64,000 bases of DNA from Basidiobolus meristosporus CBS 931.73 (taxonomy: Eukaryota; Basidiobolomycota; Basidiobolomycetes; Basidiobolales; Basidiobolaceae): NCBI GenBank assembly GCA_002104905.1, contig MCFE01000430.1, positions 1 to 64,000 of the forward strand. The letters are read 5' to 3'. The position numbers were made by a program, and so were the translations under genes. The notes under the pieces were generated by a model. It did not search any database. It had not been told where the DNA came from and was given only the letters and a program-made list of their open reading frames with translations. Positions 1 through 10,545 of the stretch are shown in pieces. Numbering within the stretch: position 1 is the stretch's first letter; every line of letters starts with the position of its first letter.

Positions 1-119
1 CAACCAGTAATACAGTCATCCTATCCTACCCCTCCCCCATGGGCTTGAAGCACTTGCAGTGGTCATCTCTCTGTAGTGCAACTTTTAAGCCAGGATTTAG
101 CCCTGAATTATTCCTGGTA
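1..119. other. unassigned sequence at window edge
   Basis: I see no open frame or recognisable repeat in this short edge segment. It is followed directly by LTR debris. Confidence 0.3.
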
Positions 120-163
120 CTCCCAAGGTGAATATCTAGGAGCAATTACAAGTTTTTACAACA
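120..163 (-). repeat. terminal fragment of a family-A copia LTR
   Basis: The sequence ending in TTTTTACAACA matches the inverted start of the family-A LTR seen complete at 9447-9777. Only the outermost ~44 bp remain. Confidence 0.55.
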
Positions 164-170
164 GTTACAA

Positions 171-250
171 TGCTGGCAGCTTTGAATTCTTGACTCCCTT
201 CTTGATGTTATGGCAGGATTGTGATGGTGTTTTGATGGCCTTTTAGTAAG
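171..250 (+). repeat. copy of a recurring ~80-bp motif beginning CAGCTTTGAATT
   Basis: The same block (CAGC-TTGGAATT, then ACAATCTTATGA-like sequence, then GATGGTATTTTG) recurs near 54285 and 60373 on the plus strand and near 27850-27945 on the minus strand. The three distant copies lie at the edges of transposase remnants, so it may be a terminal segment of that element. That role is inference. Confidence 0.35.
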
Positions 251-252
251 GT

Positions 253-415
253 TTATATTGTTGTAAAAATTCGGAATTCCACCTAAATATTCACCTAACT
301 TAGTCACTTAGACCATTACCTTTAAATCCTAGAGAATACTGACCAAATTCCTTGTTGGGATTTACTTAGAATATTTACCCAGAACATTAAATTTGATAAG
401 TTGTCCAAACAGTAA
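253..415 (+). repeat. family-A copia LTR, 5' part only
   Basis: It starts TGTTGTAAAAATTCGGAATT and follows the family-A LTR closely to about 415, then jumps into integrase sequence. The LTR 3' half, primer site, gag and protease have been deleted between the two. Confidence 0.75.
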
Positions 416-426
416 AAACTGATCCC

Positions 427-743
427 CCAGCTAATTTGGAGCACTGTGAAGCCTGCATATATGGGAAACAAGCCAGACAACCATTCAAGAGCTCTGGGTT
501 AATCAAAACTAAGAAAAAATTAGATCTAATTCACTCAGATCTGCATGGACCTATGCAAAATATATCCTTAGGTGGGATGAAGTATTTAATCATGTTTATT
601 GATGATTATACAAGATACATGTGGGTTTACTTCATGGAGAGAAAGGAAGAAGCTCTGTCTAAGTTCAGGGAGTTCAAAGCCATGGTGGAGAGAGAAACTG
701 GTGAGAAAATCAAGAAAATACACTCTGAAAATGGTGGGTAATA
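427..743 (+). pseudogene. family-A copia integrase fragment
   Basis: A 101-codon stretch (436-741) closely resembles the integrase of the neighbouring element at 2430-2750. It contains the CEAC half of the zinc finger, the HSDLHGP catalytic block and the FIDDYTRYMWVY segment. It stops just at the second catalytic region, where HSENGG replaces the expected SDNGG, and there the next LTR begins. The first catalytic Asp is present; the second Asp is replaced and the Glu is absent. It is the remnant of a copy internally deleted from LTR into integrase and then truncated by the element to its right. Confidence 0.85.
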
Positions 744-1074
744 TGTTGTAAAATTTGTATTTCCACCTAAATATTCACATAACTTAGTCACTTAGATCAT
801 CACCTTCATATCCTAGAGAATACTGACCAAATTCCTTGTTGGGATTTACTTAGAATATTTACCCAGAACATGAAAATTAGATAAGTTGTCCAAATAGCCC
901 CAAACCTTGCACACATGTTCTTGGGACCTTCCTTAACCTATTCTACATGTTTGTAATGTCAAGACCAGGTAAAAGTATAAATACTACTTTTACATTCAAT
1001 AAATCATTAAGTGAAAACCACATGATCTACTTGTTCTCCCAATCACTTCCAATATCTCCAAGACTCTTACAACA
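744..1074 (+). repeat. 5' LTR of A1
   Basis: It runs from TGTTG to CAACA. Inside are a TATA box TATAAATA at 976-983 and a poly(A) signal AATAAA at 998-1003, marking the U3/R region. Confidence 0.9.
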
Positions 1075-1087
1075 GGTTATGAGCCCC
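1075..1087 (+). promoter_or_regulatory. primer-binding site, initiator tRNA-Met anticodon-arm type
   Basis: GGTTATGAGCCCC abuts the LTR. It is complementary to GGGGCTCATAACC, which has the form of the initiator tRNA-Met anticodon stem-loop around the CAT anticodon. It does not match the usual TGG... complement of a tRNA 3' end. Drosophila copia is known to prime from a 39-nt 5' half of this tRNA. Confidence 0.75.
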
Positions 1088-1105
1088 AAGCTGTCACTCT
1101 CTGCA

Positions 1106-3816
1106 ATGTTTACTACTGCTATTACTGGAATTTTTCCCTCTGCTGAAAAGTTGGATGGATCTAACTACCAAGTGTGGAAGGTGAAGATGAAGATGCTGCT
1201 ACAAGAAAGAGGCCTTTGGGATATTGTCATGGGAGAAGAATGTCCTCCTAAAAATGTGGGAGAGGAAGCCTTGAAGTACCAGAAGAAAGAACAAAGTGCC
1301 TTTAACTGCATTTGCCTTAATGTTAAAGACAAATTGCTAATTCAATGCTCAAGAGCAAAAACAGCAAAGAATGCCTGGAAGGCATTAGAAGACACCTAAC
1401 AGGCATGTTCAGCTGCTAAGAAAGTGTATCTGAGAAGAAAATTCTTTACTACAAAGATGCTGCCAGGAGAAGAAATGAAAAATCTAATTAACAGAATTAC
1501 CCTGCTGGTAGATGAAATGGAATCTGTGGGTGTACCAACTACTGATGAGGATGTGATAGTTACCATTCTGAATAGCCTGACAGACAGGTTTCAGGGCCTT
1601 GTATCAGCTCTAGAGTCCAGAACTGAAGATTTGACCTTAAATTATGTATATGGAAGGTGCCTGGATGAAGAATTAAGAAAATCAAGCGCCAATAAGAAGG
1701 AAAAAGAAAGTGCCTTAATAAACAATGATAACCAACAATGGAGGTACCCAAGACCCTACAAAGGCAACAGCAACCTATTTTGCAACTACTGCAAAAGGAA
1801 AGGACACACATCAGACCGATGTCTCAAAAAGAGTGATTATCAGCAAAAGAAGCCTAAATATGGAAATGCTGCAACAACTGAAGATAGACTATTCATATCT
1901 GCGCTAAATATGAGCACAAACAAGGATTCTCAGACATGGTATATTGACTCTGGAGCTTCTCAACACTTTACACACCAAAAAGAACTTTCTACCCAATATC
2001 AAGAAATTCTAATTAAGAAGGTTTTCATGGGTGACAATAGAACACTTGATGCAGTAGGAGAAGGAACTATCCAGGTAGACCTTAGAAGCAGTGAAGGAAG
2101 CCATACACTGACCTTTAAAGAAGAACTCTATGTACCAGAAATAGCCAAGAACCTACTCTCTGTAAGCAAGGCCACAGCAGAAGGACTCAGTTTCAGTTTT
2201 GACAATTCTGGATGCAGGATCACTGATCAAAATGGTGCCCATGTTGCTTTAGGCATCAGAGATCAGAACCTATAAAAGTTGACTTATATTCCATCATATT
2301 TGGAAGCCAATATAAGTAACTTAAATGAAGAAACACCAATGTTTTGGCACATGAGATTTGGACACATCAATTTTGATTATTTGGGCAAAATGATCAAAGA
2401 TCAGCTAATTTCCGGAGTAAAAATTGATCACCAAGCTAATTTGGAGCACTGTGAAGCCTGCATATATGGGAAACAAGCCAGACAATTGTTTAAGAGCCCT
2501 GGGTCAATCAAAACTAAGAAAAAATTAGATCTAATTCACTCAGATCTGTGTGGACCTATACAAAATTTATCCTTAGGCGGGATGAAGTATTTAATCACTT
2601 TTATTGATGATTATATAAGATACACATGGGTCTACTTCATGGAGAGAAAGGAAGAAGCTCTGTCTAAGCTCAGGGAGTTTAAAGCCATGGTGGAGAGAGA
2701 AACTGGTGAAAAAATCAAGAAAATACGCTCTGACAATGATGGAGAATATACCTCAAAACTCTTCATCCACTTCTGCAAAATTCATGGGATAAAGCAAGAG
2801 ACTACTGTACCATACTCCCCACAGCAAAATGGAGTAGCAGAACAAGCTAACAGATCAATATTTGATATGGCAAGATCTATGATCCATGATCAAAAATTAT
2901 CCTATGATTTTTGAGTGGAATCAGTAGCCACTACTGTATATCTTAAAAGTAGGAGTTATAACAGAGTACTTTGTGATTCTACTCCATTTGAAGCATGATA
3001 TGGATACAGACCAAGTGCAGAACATCTAAGAATATTTGGGTGTACAGCTAACTGGCAGCTACCCCAATGGAGACAAACCTTAACTTGGTCAAAACACAAC
3101 CAAATCAAGAGAGCTAGGTGCCATCAGAAAGCCCTGACTTTCCTTATCAATCTATGGTCGGCAGTCTGATGTATATCATGCTTGGAACACATCCAGATAT
3201 CTCATATGCAGTGGGAGTTGTCAGCCAACATAATCAGAACTATGGATCTGATCATATTGCAGCAGTTAAGCAGATTTTTAGATACCTAAAAGGAACTGCT
3301 CATATCTGCTTAAGATACACTAATAAGGATTCAGAACAGGATCTTGTGGGACACTCTGATGCTGATTGGGGACAAAATTTGGAAGACAGAAGATCCGCCA
3401 CAGGATACACCTTTCTTTACTGTAAAGGAGCATTTTCATGGAATTCAAGAAAGCAACCAACTGTAGCACTCTCTACCACTGAGGCAGAGTACATGGCAGC
3501 CTATGAAGCTACAAAAGAAGCAATTTGGTTAAGAAAGCTCTTTACAGACTTAGGCCTATGTTAAAAAATGCCTAATACTTTATTTCAAGATAATCAAGGA
3601 TGTATACAATTAGGTAGAAATCCAACTTTTCATGCTAGAACCAGGCACATTGATATTAGACATCATTTCATACATGAAGCTATAGAGAATAACTTAGTTA
3701 GCTTAGTTTACTGTGCCACAGATGAAATGATTGCAGACATATTTACCAAACCATTAGCTAGAGACAAGTTTGAATATCTTAGGTCAAATTTAGGACTAGT
3801 CAGTATGAACATTTAG
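1106..3816 (+). pseudogene. family-A copia gag-pol pseudogene
   Basis: The start is taken at the first ATG after the primer site (MFTTAITGIFPSAEKLDG). Visible in one frame are the copia gag region, a CCHC knuckle CNYCKRKGHTSDRC, the protease site IDSGASQHF, the integrase zinc finger (FWHMRFGH and CEAC), catalytic blocks HSDLCGP and SDNDGEY, and NGVAEQ. Three nonsense codons break this part (ends 1399, 2275, and the TGA after SYDF near 2914). After the integrase motif LRIFGCTA near 3046 the sequence jumps to late RT (ATPMETNL), so the RT core with YVDD is gone. RNase H follows (DADWGQNL, TTEAEYMA, FQDNQGC, RHIDIRHHF) with one more stop at 3562-3564. It cannot encode a working polyprotein. Confidence 0.9.
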
Positions 3817-3827
3817 CTGAGTGAGAG

Positions 3828-4175
3828 TGTAGTAAAATTTGTAATTCCACCTAAATATTCAACTAACTTAGTCACTTAGATCACCACCTTCAAATCCTAG
3901 AGAATACTAACCAAATTCCCTGTTGGGATTTACTTGAAATATTTTAACCAAAATACCAGGTAACCAGAACATGAAAATTCTCAAAGTAGTCCAAACAGCC
4001 CCAAACTTTGCACACATGCTCTTCAGACCTTCCTTAACCTATTCTATGTGTTTGCTATGCCAAGACCATGTAAAAGTATAAATACTACTTTTACATTCAA
4101 TAAATCATCAAGTGAAAACCACATAATCTACTTGTTCTCCCAATTACTTCCAATACCTCCAAGACTCTTACAACA
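3828..4175 (+). repeat. 3' LTR of A1
   Basis: It begins TGTAGTAAAATTTG after a purine-rich GAGTGAGAG tract (polypurine primer) and ends CAACA. It is the longer 348-bp variant. Confidence 0.88.
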
Positions 4176-4379
4176 GATAGGAGCATAAGATAAATAAGAA
4201 TTTGCATCATTAATCAGCTGATGTCTTGGCAACTGCTAAGTGGTTGGATAGATCTCAGATGACTTATCACTTGGAAAGACTTTGTAGATTAGTTATGTTT
4301 GGGTTAGGGAAAATCAGCTAGGGTACTAGATTTTCTAACGGAGTAAACAAAGCTGAGTTTTAAATGTTGATGCACAACA

Positions 4380-4720
4380 TCACTTTGTCCCAGGAGAGGA
4401 GTTTTCTGATATCTTCTGGGTTCCCCTGTGGCTCCAATGCTGATCAATGATGGCAACATCATCAAAGTTGGTGTAAGGTTCCCAGGTGTTGTGTTTGGTG
4501 TCATAACCTTTCCACTTGACTAAATAAAGGCAACTTGGCACTTCTCCATCATGGTCAACAATAGCTTCAACTTCATATGATTTTGAGGTAACTGGGTCTT
4601 GAGATATGAGCTTCAGTGAAGAACATGGAAAGTCTTTGGGTAGCAGTGCTCCAGTATTGTCCTGAAGTACATAAAATCTGCCAGTGGCATGTCTGGCAAC
4701 TTTGAATGGGCCTTAAGATT
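4380..4720 (-). pseudogene. G1 integrase GPF motif and chromodomain
   Basis: The frame reads GPFKVARHATGRFYVLQDN, the GPY/F motif of gypsy integrases. It continues into a chromodomain with YEVEAIVDHDGE, CLYLVKWKGYD and NTWEPYTNFDD, ending at a stop at 4380-4382. The conserved aromatic cage positions (Y, W, W) are recognisable. In chromoviruses this domain binds methylated histone H3 and steers integration to heterochromatin, which fits the setting. This C-terminal stretch is itself open, although the rest of the ORF is broken. Confidence 0.85.
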
Positions 4721-5096
4721 TGGGGTTAAGTTTAGATTGTTGGATGGGATCTAGTGTCATGACATATGACCCATCCAGGAAGCTGCTGTTCCTGTGTCTT
4801 GAAGCGTATGTTGAAGTCATCTTTTGTTGTGAGGTCTTACTTCTGGCACTGACAGCAGGGTAGACAATGCTGGTAAGGTACTCAAGTTGGTTCTTTACCT
4901 TGTCTGTATTCAATTTTGCTAACTCTGTATTCTGGTAGTCTCCATAGTGGTTGTATCTTTTTCCAAGCATCAAAGAAAAGGTGTGGATCCATGTAGAGTG
5001 GCAATTTTGGTGTTGATAGCATACTGTACAGTGGGAATGTACTTGTCCCAATTCTGCTTAATACCCTTGATAGATTTCCTGATGATGTTCACTGAG

Positions 5097-5455
5097 GTCT
5101 GGGTTATAGAGATTTGCAATTCCTCCTAAATGTCCACCTAACTTGGTCACTTAGATAATTACCATCAAATCTTAGAGAATACTGACCAAATTCCTTGTTG
5201 GGACTTACTTGAAATATTTTCACCAAATTACCAGGTACCCAGAACATGAAAATTCTCAAAGTAGTCCAAACAGCCCCAAAACTTGCTCACATGTTCTTGG
5301 GACCTTCCTTAACCTATTTTACATGCTTGCAATGTGAAGACCATGTAAAAGTATAAATACTACTCATATATTCAATAAATCACTAAGTGAAAACCACATA
5401 ATCTACTTGTCCTCCCAACCACTTCCAATATCTCCAAGACTTTTACAACAGTCTG
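5097..5455 (+). mobile_element. solo family-A copia LTR in G1 integrase
   Basis: A 349-bp LTR (5102-5450) is flanked by perfect 5-bp target duplications GTCTG (5097-5101 and 5451-5455). Its first base is changed from T to G. No internal copia sequence is attached, so it arose by LTR-LTR recombination. Confidence 0.88.
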
Positions 5456-5584
5456 AACATGTCTTTCAGCAAGTCCATTAGTTTTGGGATGATATGGAGT
5501 GATCAGATGGTGACCAATGGTGCTACTTTGGCAAATGGCTTTGATCACTTGATTTGCAAATTCTGTTTAATTATCCAATTGAAT

Positions 5585-5795
5585 ACACTTGTTCCATTGT
5601 GCCATTGATCATAGTGCCAGAAAGTGCTGTATATTTTGTTATTAATTTGATATTTTAGGGTCATATGCATGTCAAATTTGATCCCAAATTGGCACTGTAT
5701 GGCACCATCTGGCACTCTGTGGCATGATCAGGCACCATCTGGCATGCTATGGCACTATTGGGCACTATGATCAGCTGGAATGATGGAACAAGACT
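5585..5795. mobile_element. MITE, short subfamily, TSD AAT
   Basis: The 211-bp element has imperfect terminal inverted repeats (left ACACTTGTTCCATT, right ending GGAACAAGACT) and AAT on both sides (5582-5584 and 5796-5798). Internally it repeats GGCACCATCTGGCA and many TGGCA motifs. It matches 22783-22963 and interrupts the G1 integrase exactly between codons for FPKVI and QLDN. Confidence 0.82.
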
Positions 5796-6250
5796 AATGA
5801 CCTTGGGGAATCCAAATAGGCAGAAGAGCTTAAATAGTGCTTGTGCAATAATGGCAGCATACCTGTCTGGGATAGCTTTGAGGAAGACAAAATGTATGCA
5901 AATATCCACAATTACAAAGAGGTAGTGATTACCATCATCACTAGTGGTGAAAGATCCAGCTAGAATGATTGCAATATGATCCACAGGAAGGCTTGCATGG
6001 ATGGGACTCAAAGGGTGAAATCCATGGTGGCTGATATTGTAAAGTTGACATTCTCTGCAAGACTTGACAGATTCTGGGTAGTCAGCTTTGATATTTGGCC
6101 AGTGATATCCATCCGAGTGTAGCTTCTTCATAAGTATGTCAGCTCCAAAGTGGCCAAATGACTCCTCTGTATCAATGTTTCCCTTCATTGGCTTGTGGGA
6201 TTTTCCAAGTTGCTGAATCCAGTTGAGGAATTATCTTGGAAGTTGTAGTG

Positions 6251-7011
6251 AGCTTACTAATTGTGTCAGTTATCACGTGTCTCTCCAAAGGTGAGGTTAG
6301 GAAAAGTCTTGAAAGGTGGTCAGGCAGGATGCTGAGGATTCCTGGGCTATGAATACTGTATTTTCATAATCAAGTAGAGTATCAAGCCAGTTGGTAAGCA
6401 TTGGAATCAGATTTTTTGAGTATGGATATAGACAAGGGCTTGATGGTCAGTGTACAAGGTAAAGTGGTTACCCCATAAGTACTGATGAAACTTCTTCAAG
6501 GCAAAGACTATGGCAGGTAGCGCCTTCTTGGTGGCAGAGTAGTTTCTCTTGGTAAGTTGTAGGGATCTGGCTTGAAAAGAGATCCAGTAAGGTGGATCTT
6601 GGTCTTCATCCTGGTATATGACAGCCCCTACCCCAACATTTGATGCATCTGTAGCAGCAACAAAGGTCAAAGTAAAGTGTGGGTAGGAAAGGGTGGGCAC
6701 TTGTGGGAGCAAGTGGTAGAGTGACTCAAATGCTTGGTCATGGGCCTTGTTCTAGGCTGAGAGAAGATCAGGACTAAGGTGTAATGCATCCAAAGGGGCA
6801 CTCAATGAGGACATGAGAGGAATGTATTCCCTGAAATAGTTAAATACACCAAGATAATGTTAGAGTTGCTTAGCACCAGTGGGTCTTGGCCATTCAGGAA
6901 TACTGACCAGTCTGAAAGGGTAAAGTTGGTGGCCATCCGGTACAACTATGAATCCAAGTAGATTGATTTTGAGACAAGCAAAACTGCACTCTTCAGCATT
7001 GAGAATCATTA
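6251..7011 (-). pseudogene. G1 late RT and RNase H
   Basis: The frame from 7011 down reads MILNAEECSFACLKINLLGF (gypsy RT connection) and RPTGAKQL. A clear RNase H follows: VAATDASNVGVGAVIYQDED (first catalytic Asp), then FALKKFHQYLWGNHFTLYTD with the YTDH box. Several stops lie between these blocks, so it is a decayed gene. Confidence 0.85.
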
Positions 7012-7813
7012 TGGTAGAGTAAACATACCTCCCACAGACAAGTTAATTCACACAGCTATTATATTGTACTTATCCATATTTTGTCTTATCAGTATTATCC
7101 CATTCTTCTTTTGCCCATATTATTAGTATTATTCCCATATGATGTCTACCCTGATTAGTTATTAGCATAAGTTATCCCAGATGTTATTCAGCTTTGTGAC
7201 CTGTATATATGTCTACATTAGGCAAGTACTTGCATCAGTACCCGTGACACATGACCTAAGTTTGTGTTTCCATCCCTACAATTTAAATACCATATATGGA
7301 ATCTTTATGTTGCACAGGTTTCAGACTACTGATCCTTGATTGGTAGGATGTGCTGTGCCTTTAAAACCTTCCAGGACACTCTTGGCGTACTTTTAGCTCA
7401 TAGTATTGTCATCAAGAAATCCATGGATGCCTAGAATTTTCTAGAACCTTGTCATTAGTAATCACTTTGCAATCAGGAAAAGTATTTAAGGGAATGTAAT
7501 CCCTCATCAATAAATCATCCTGTCTATCAGTAACACCTCTTCCTTATTAATTAGCAGTTGATCACTGCACTTGCCTTAAACAGTACAACTCAGACCTGCC
7601 ATCAAGGAGATTTTCAGGGTAGTGCACAAGACACACAGTGGCCTTTTGGAGACACTTGGAGCACCTAGGAAGCTAGAGAAGCAGGAGCTTTTACCATAGT
7701 GACATATTGACAAAGACACCAGCAGTTTAGACCCAGAGGCTATTGCACCCATCAGACACCTCACATATGTTGAGTTGTGTAGCTTCTCCTAGGAGTACCT
7801 CTACACCACCACA
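7012..7813 (-). repeat. LTR-B copy inserted in G1 RT
   Basis: On the minus strand it starts TGTGGTGGTGTAGAGG, like the LTR-B copies at 24287 and 44968. It contains AATCCCTCATCAATAAATCA (poly(A) region) also seen at 43940-43970. It splits the G1 RT after the degraded FVDVVVIFST box. No clear target duplication is visible, so boundaries are by homology on one side and by RT resumption on the other. Confidence 0.65.
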
Positions 7814-8450
7814 ACATCAATGACATGAGTTACATGATCATCACAGCTTGTAGAAAATATGACGACAACATCAACAAATACTTAGGTGTATGGTCCATTC
7901 TTGAGTATTATAGTCATGACTCTCTGGAATTTGCTGGAAAGTGTCTTTAGGCCAAAGGGAGCTCCCTGAAACATCCATTGCATAGTATTCCAAGTAAAGG
8001 CAGTCTTATGCTGATGATCAGGATGGATCTGGAATTGGTGATATGCATCCTTCAAGTCCAATTTTGAGAATGCTTTTGCGCCTGATAGCGAGGAAAAGAT
8101 ATCCTGAATTCTTGGAAATTTAAAATCTTGGAGAAGCCTGTTCAGAGGTCTAGGACCCAGATAGGGTCTCTTCAGAGTTAAATTTCCATCAGCGTCTTTC
8201 TTAGGTGCAAGCATCAAAGAGTTGTTGAATGTTGTGCCAACAGAGGCTTGCATGATAATTACATTGTCAGCCTACTTTTGGACTATTTCATCAACTAAGT
8301 GCTGACAAGAATGAAGAATTGGGTATTGCCTCTGCCATGTTGACTCACCAGGTGGGGTTTCTAGCATAACAATGGATTCTGGAATAGTGCAGAAAGTGTT
8401 TCTGGTAATGACCTAGTTTCTTTCTAGGGCCAGCTGAATACTCATTTTGA
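7814..8450 (-). pseudogene. G1 reverse transcriptase core
   Basis: RT blocks read SLMLAPKKDADGNLTLKRPY, LGPRPLNRLLQDFKFPRIQD, FSKLDLKDAYHQFQIHPD, TAFTWNTMQWMFQGAPFGLK and FQRVMTIILKNG. The active-site box follows as FVDVVVIFST, where family members have F-V-D-D, so the second catalytic Asp is lost. Stops flank the conserved blocks. Confidence 0.87.
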
Positions 8451-9283
8451 CTGATTGAGAACACTCTTGAAAAGTTGGATTGTCTCCTCTGCTTCCAGAA
8501 GGGGTGAGATAGTCTCTGAAATCTGATCCATTATGGGTGGCTGAGATTTAGTGATTCCAGGATACAAAACTGGTAGTCCACCTATGTGAAAGCCAAGTTT
8601 GGTGAAGGTGTCTGGACCAATGACTACCTGAAGTCCATCTGGAATGTCAACAACTTCCACCTGATGGATTATAGTCATTGAGCCACAAGGTATGCTGATT
8701 GGGTTGGTGATACCAATTTTTGGGGCTGAGAGGTCCATAGCTGCAAGTATGATATTTCCTGGTTGCTTTCTATTTCCAATTTGAGTCCTTTGACTACATT
8801 AGGTGATAAAATAGAGTTGGATGATCCTGTATCCAGTAGCGCTACATATGATTGGCTGTTGAGTTTGAGTGGCACCTCTACAGCTTTCGGCTGTGCAATT
8901 GGTTGCTTCTTTTCTTGAACAGTTGCAATTTTAGCCAGAATCTCAAAGAGGTTGTGGTAATCCTGAGCTGTAGGTTCCTCATATGCTTCCTCATACCCTG
9001 TCAATTCATTGGTTGAATTTTCATCAAGGATCTGGTTAATCTTTGCCAATGGCATCCTCCATGAAGCTTACAATACTTTGTAATGGTTGACTTTTTTTGG
9101 TCACATGACTGCTCTCTTTTCTGGTTATTGCTGCAACTTGAGTGGAATTGCCTGAAGCCTTGCCAACAGCCACAGTCATGGTGATTGCAAGTGTACATAT
9201 CTCTGAGATTTTGTCATAGGTACATGCAGGGTTATATGCTTTGACAATAACAATATTGCTCTGTAGCTGGTGTGAGCAGCTTT
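8451..9283 (-). pseudogene. G1 protease region and gag C-terminal part
   Basis: The frame at 9055-8675 reads MPLAKINQILDENSTNEL and then VALLDTGSSNSILSPNVV, an aspartic protease with the DTGSS active site and its hydrophobic partner strands. The following frame at 8738-8442 (MDLSAPKIGITNPISIPCGS) carries the second half of the protease-like domain toward RT. Frames 9347-9001 are fragmented. No zinc knuckle is evident. Confidence 0.75.
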
Positions 9284-9777
9284 TGTTGTGAGAGTCTTGC
9301 AGACATTGCAAGTGATTGGGAGAAGAAGTAGATTCTGTGGTTTTCACTAAATGATTTATTGAATGTAGAAGTGGTATTTATAGGGAAAAATTACAGTAAT
9401 AGCAGTAGTAAACACTGCAGAGAGTGACAGCTTGGGGCTCATAACCTGTTGTAAGAGTCTTGGAGATATTGGAAGTGATTGGGAGAACAAGTAGATCATG
9501 TGGTTTTCACTTAATGATTTATTGAATGTGAAAGTAGTATTTATGCTTTTACTTGGTCTTGGCATTACAAAATTGAAGAATAGGTTAAGGAAGGTCCCAA
9601 GAACATGTGTGCAAAGTTTGGGGCTATTTGGACAACTTATCTAATTTTCATGTTCTGGGTAAATATTCCAAGTAAATCCCAACAAGGAATTTTGTCAGTA
9701 TTATCTAGGATTTGAGGGTATGATCTAAGTGACTAAGTTAGGTGAATACTTAGGTGGAATTACAAATTTTCACAACA
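9284..9777 (-). mobile_element. internally deleted family-A copia (A3) in G1
   Basis: On the minus strand it is a complete 331-bp LTR (9777-9447), the primer site GGTTATGAGCCCC (9446-9434) and about 45 bp of the gag start (9433-9388). It then jumps straight into the TATAAATAC region of a second, truncated LTR (9387-9284). Nearly all coding sequence is lost through a deletion from early gag to within the 3' LTR. Target duplications are not clear (GCTTT and GTTTG). Confidence 0.83.
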
Positions 9778-10545
9778 GTTTGAAAGAAAATGAGAAGTAA
9801 GCAATGGATTGTCATCACTAACTACAGCTAATTTCACCTGTCTCTGGAATCTATCACAGAAGTGTTGCACAGATTCACCTATTGCATTTTAATTTCCCAT
9901 AGGTTGCAGTTTAGATGCGCTTTCTTGAGGGGATCCTCAAAATGGCCACAAAAGAGGTTCTGGGCAACTTTACATTTACTATTGGAAGGAATGCTTGTTT
10001 CAACCCAGTCAGCATCTTGCATAGGGAGAGAGAGAGGCAGAATTCTAGCCCAATTGGTGTTGGGTTTAGCTGATGTGCAGCCAAGACATGACTAAACTTG
10101 TAAAGAAACTCAGTAGGACTCTTTATGGTATTGGCTACTTGAGCATAAGGAGGCAAGGATCTTAGGAAAACCACTAAGGCAGGTCTAGAGGGAGATGTAG
10201 ATCTGGAGGATCCAAGGCTTGACTTCTTGGTGGCTGATGCTGAGCAAGGCTTGGTGGACTTTCTATGCTGTCAATTACAATGGCAACATTCTCCAGGGCT
10301 TCTTTGATGATTCCAATTTCAACTTGGTAACCAGAAATAACTTCAAGATATTCATCTCTACAATTATTGTCAGATCTTGACTTGGTAAGCTTTGAGTGCT
10401 CAGGCATCAAGTGTTTCTTTCATGCATGATGTTTTCAAGCTGTTCAGCTAGTTCTTTCTGATTTCTGTGGGCTTCTTCCAACATGGAAAGATTTGGATTG
10501 CTTGCTGTCAAGGTCACATTGTAAAGCAGTTGAATGTAATGGAAT
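9778..10545 (-). pseudogene. G1 gag
   Basis: From about 10540 the frame reads TLTASNPNLSMLEEAHRNQK, KELAEQLENIMHERNT (coiled coil). After a frame change comes MPEHSKLTKSRSDNNCRDEY and ISGYQVEIGIIKEALENV to 10174. A further frame continues VVFLRSLPPYAQVANTIKSP and LNPTPIGLEFCLSLSLCK, a capsid-like helical region. At least two frameshifts separate these. The assignment to gag rests on position and composition; no zinc knuckle is visible. Confidence 0.6.

Larger units (their letters stand above)
744..4175 (+). mobile_element. Ty1/copia element A1, family A, broken
   Basis: LTRs of 331 bp (744-1074) and 348 bp (3828-4175) flank gag-pol remnants in the expected copia order of gag, protease, integrase, RT/RNase H. 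The two LTRs belong to different length variants: the right one has about 17 extra bases around ACCAGGTAACCAGAAC that the left one lacks. The flanking pentamers (TAATA on the left, GATAG on the right) do not match. Together these suggest recombination between two elements rather than one intact insertion. About 1 kb between the end of integrase and the late RT is deleted. Confidence 0.88.
4721..6250 (-). pseudogene. G1 integrase, split by a solo LTR and a MITE
   Basis: The zinc-finger region at 6190-6040 reads GHFGADILMKKLHSDGYHWP then SCRECQLY (HHCC type). The core follows with VDHIAIILAGSF and HYLFVIVDICIHFVFLKA up to FGFPKVI at ~5800, where the MITE interrupts. After the MITE comes QLDN, a stop, TEF, then TPYHPKTNGLAERHVQT to 5456. 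After the solo LTR it resumes SVNIIRKSIKGIKQNWDKY from 5096. Removing the two insertions and one copy of each target duplication restores a continuous frame across both junctions, apart from nonsense codons. Both lie inside the catalytic core. Confidence 0.85.
4200..10545 (-). mobile_element. Ty3/gypsy chromovirus G1, decayed and repeatedly interrupted
   Basis: Reading the minus strand from 10545 down, the order is gag (10540-9778), a segment to protease (9283-8675), RT (8280-7814), RNase H (7011-6250), integrase (6250-4700) and a C-terminal chromodomain (4700-4380). This is the Ty3/gypsy order, and the chromodomain places it among chromoviruses. Five insertions cut it: deleted copia A3, an LTR-B copy, a MITE and a solo family-A LTR, plus the junction with A1 on the left. 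No 3' LTR is visible on the left side. Confidence 0.85.

Noticed and set aside
1106-3816. Plant origin, given the copia abundance
   Set aside because: Plant copia elements usually have a TGGTATCAGAGC primer site, which is absent here, and the Tnp2-like transposase blocks look fungal. The host assignment still remains tentative.
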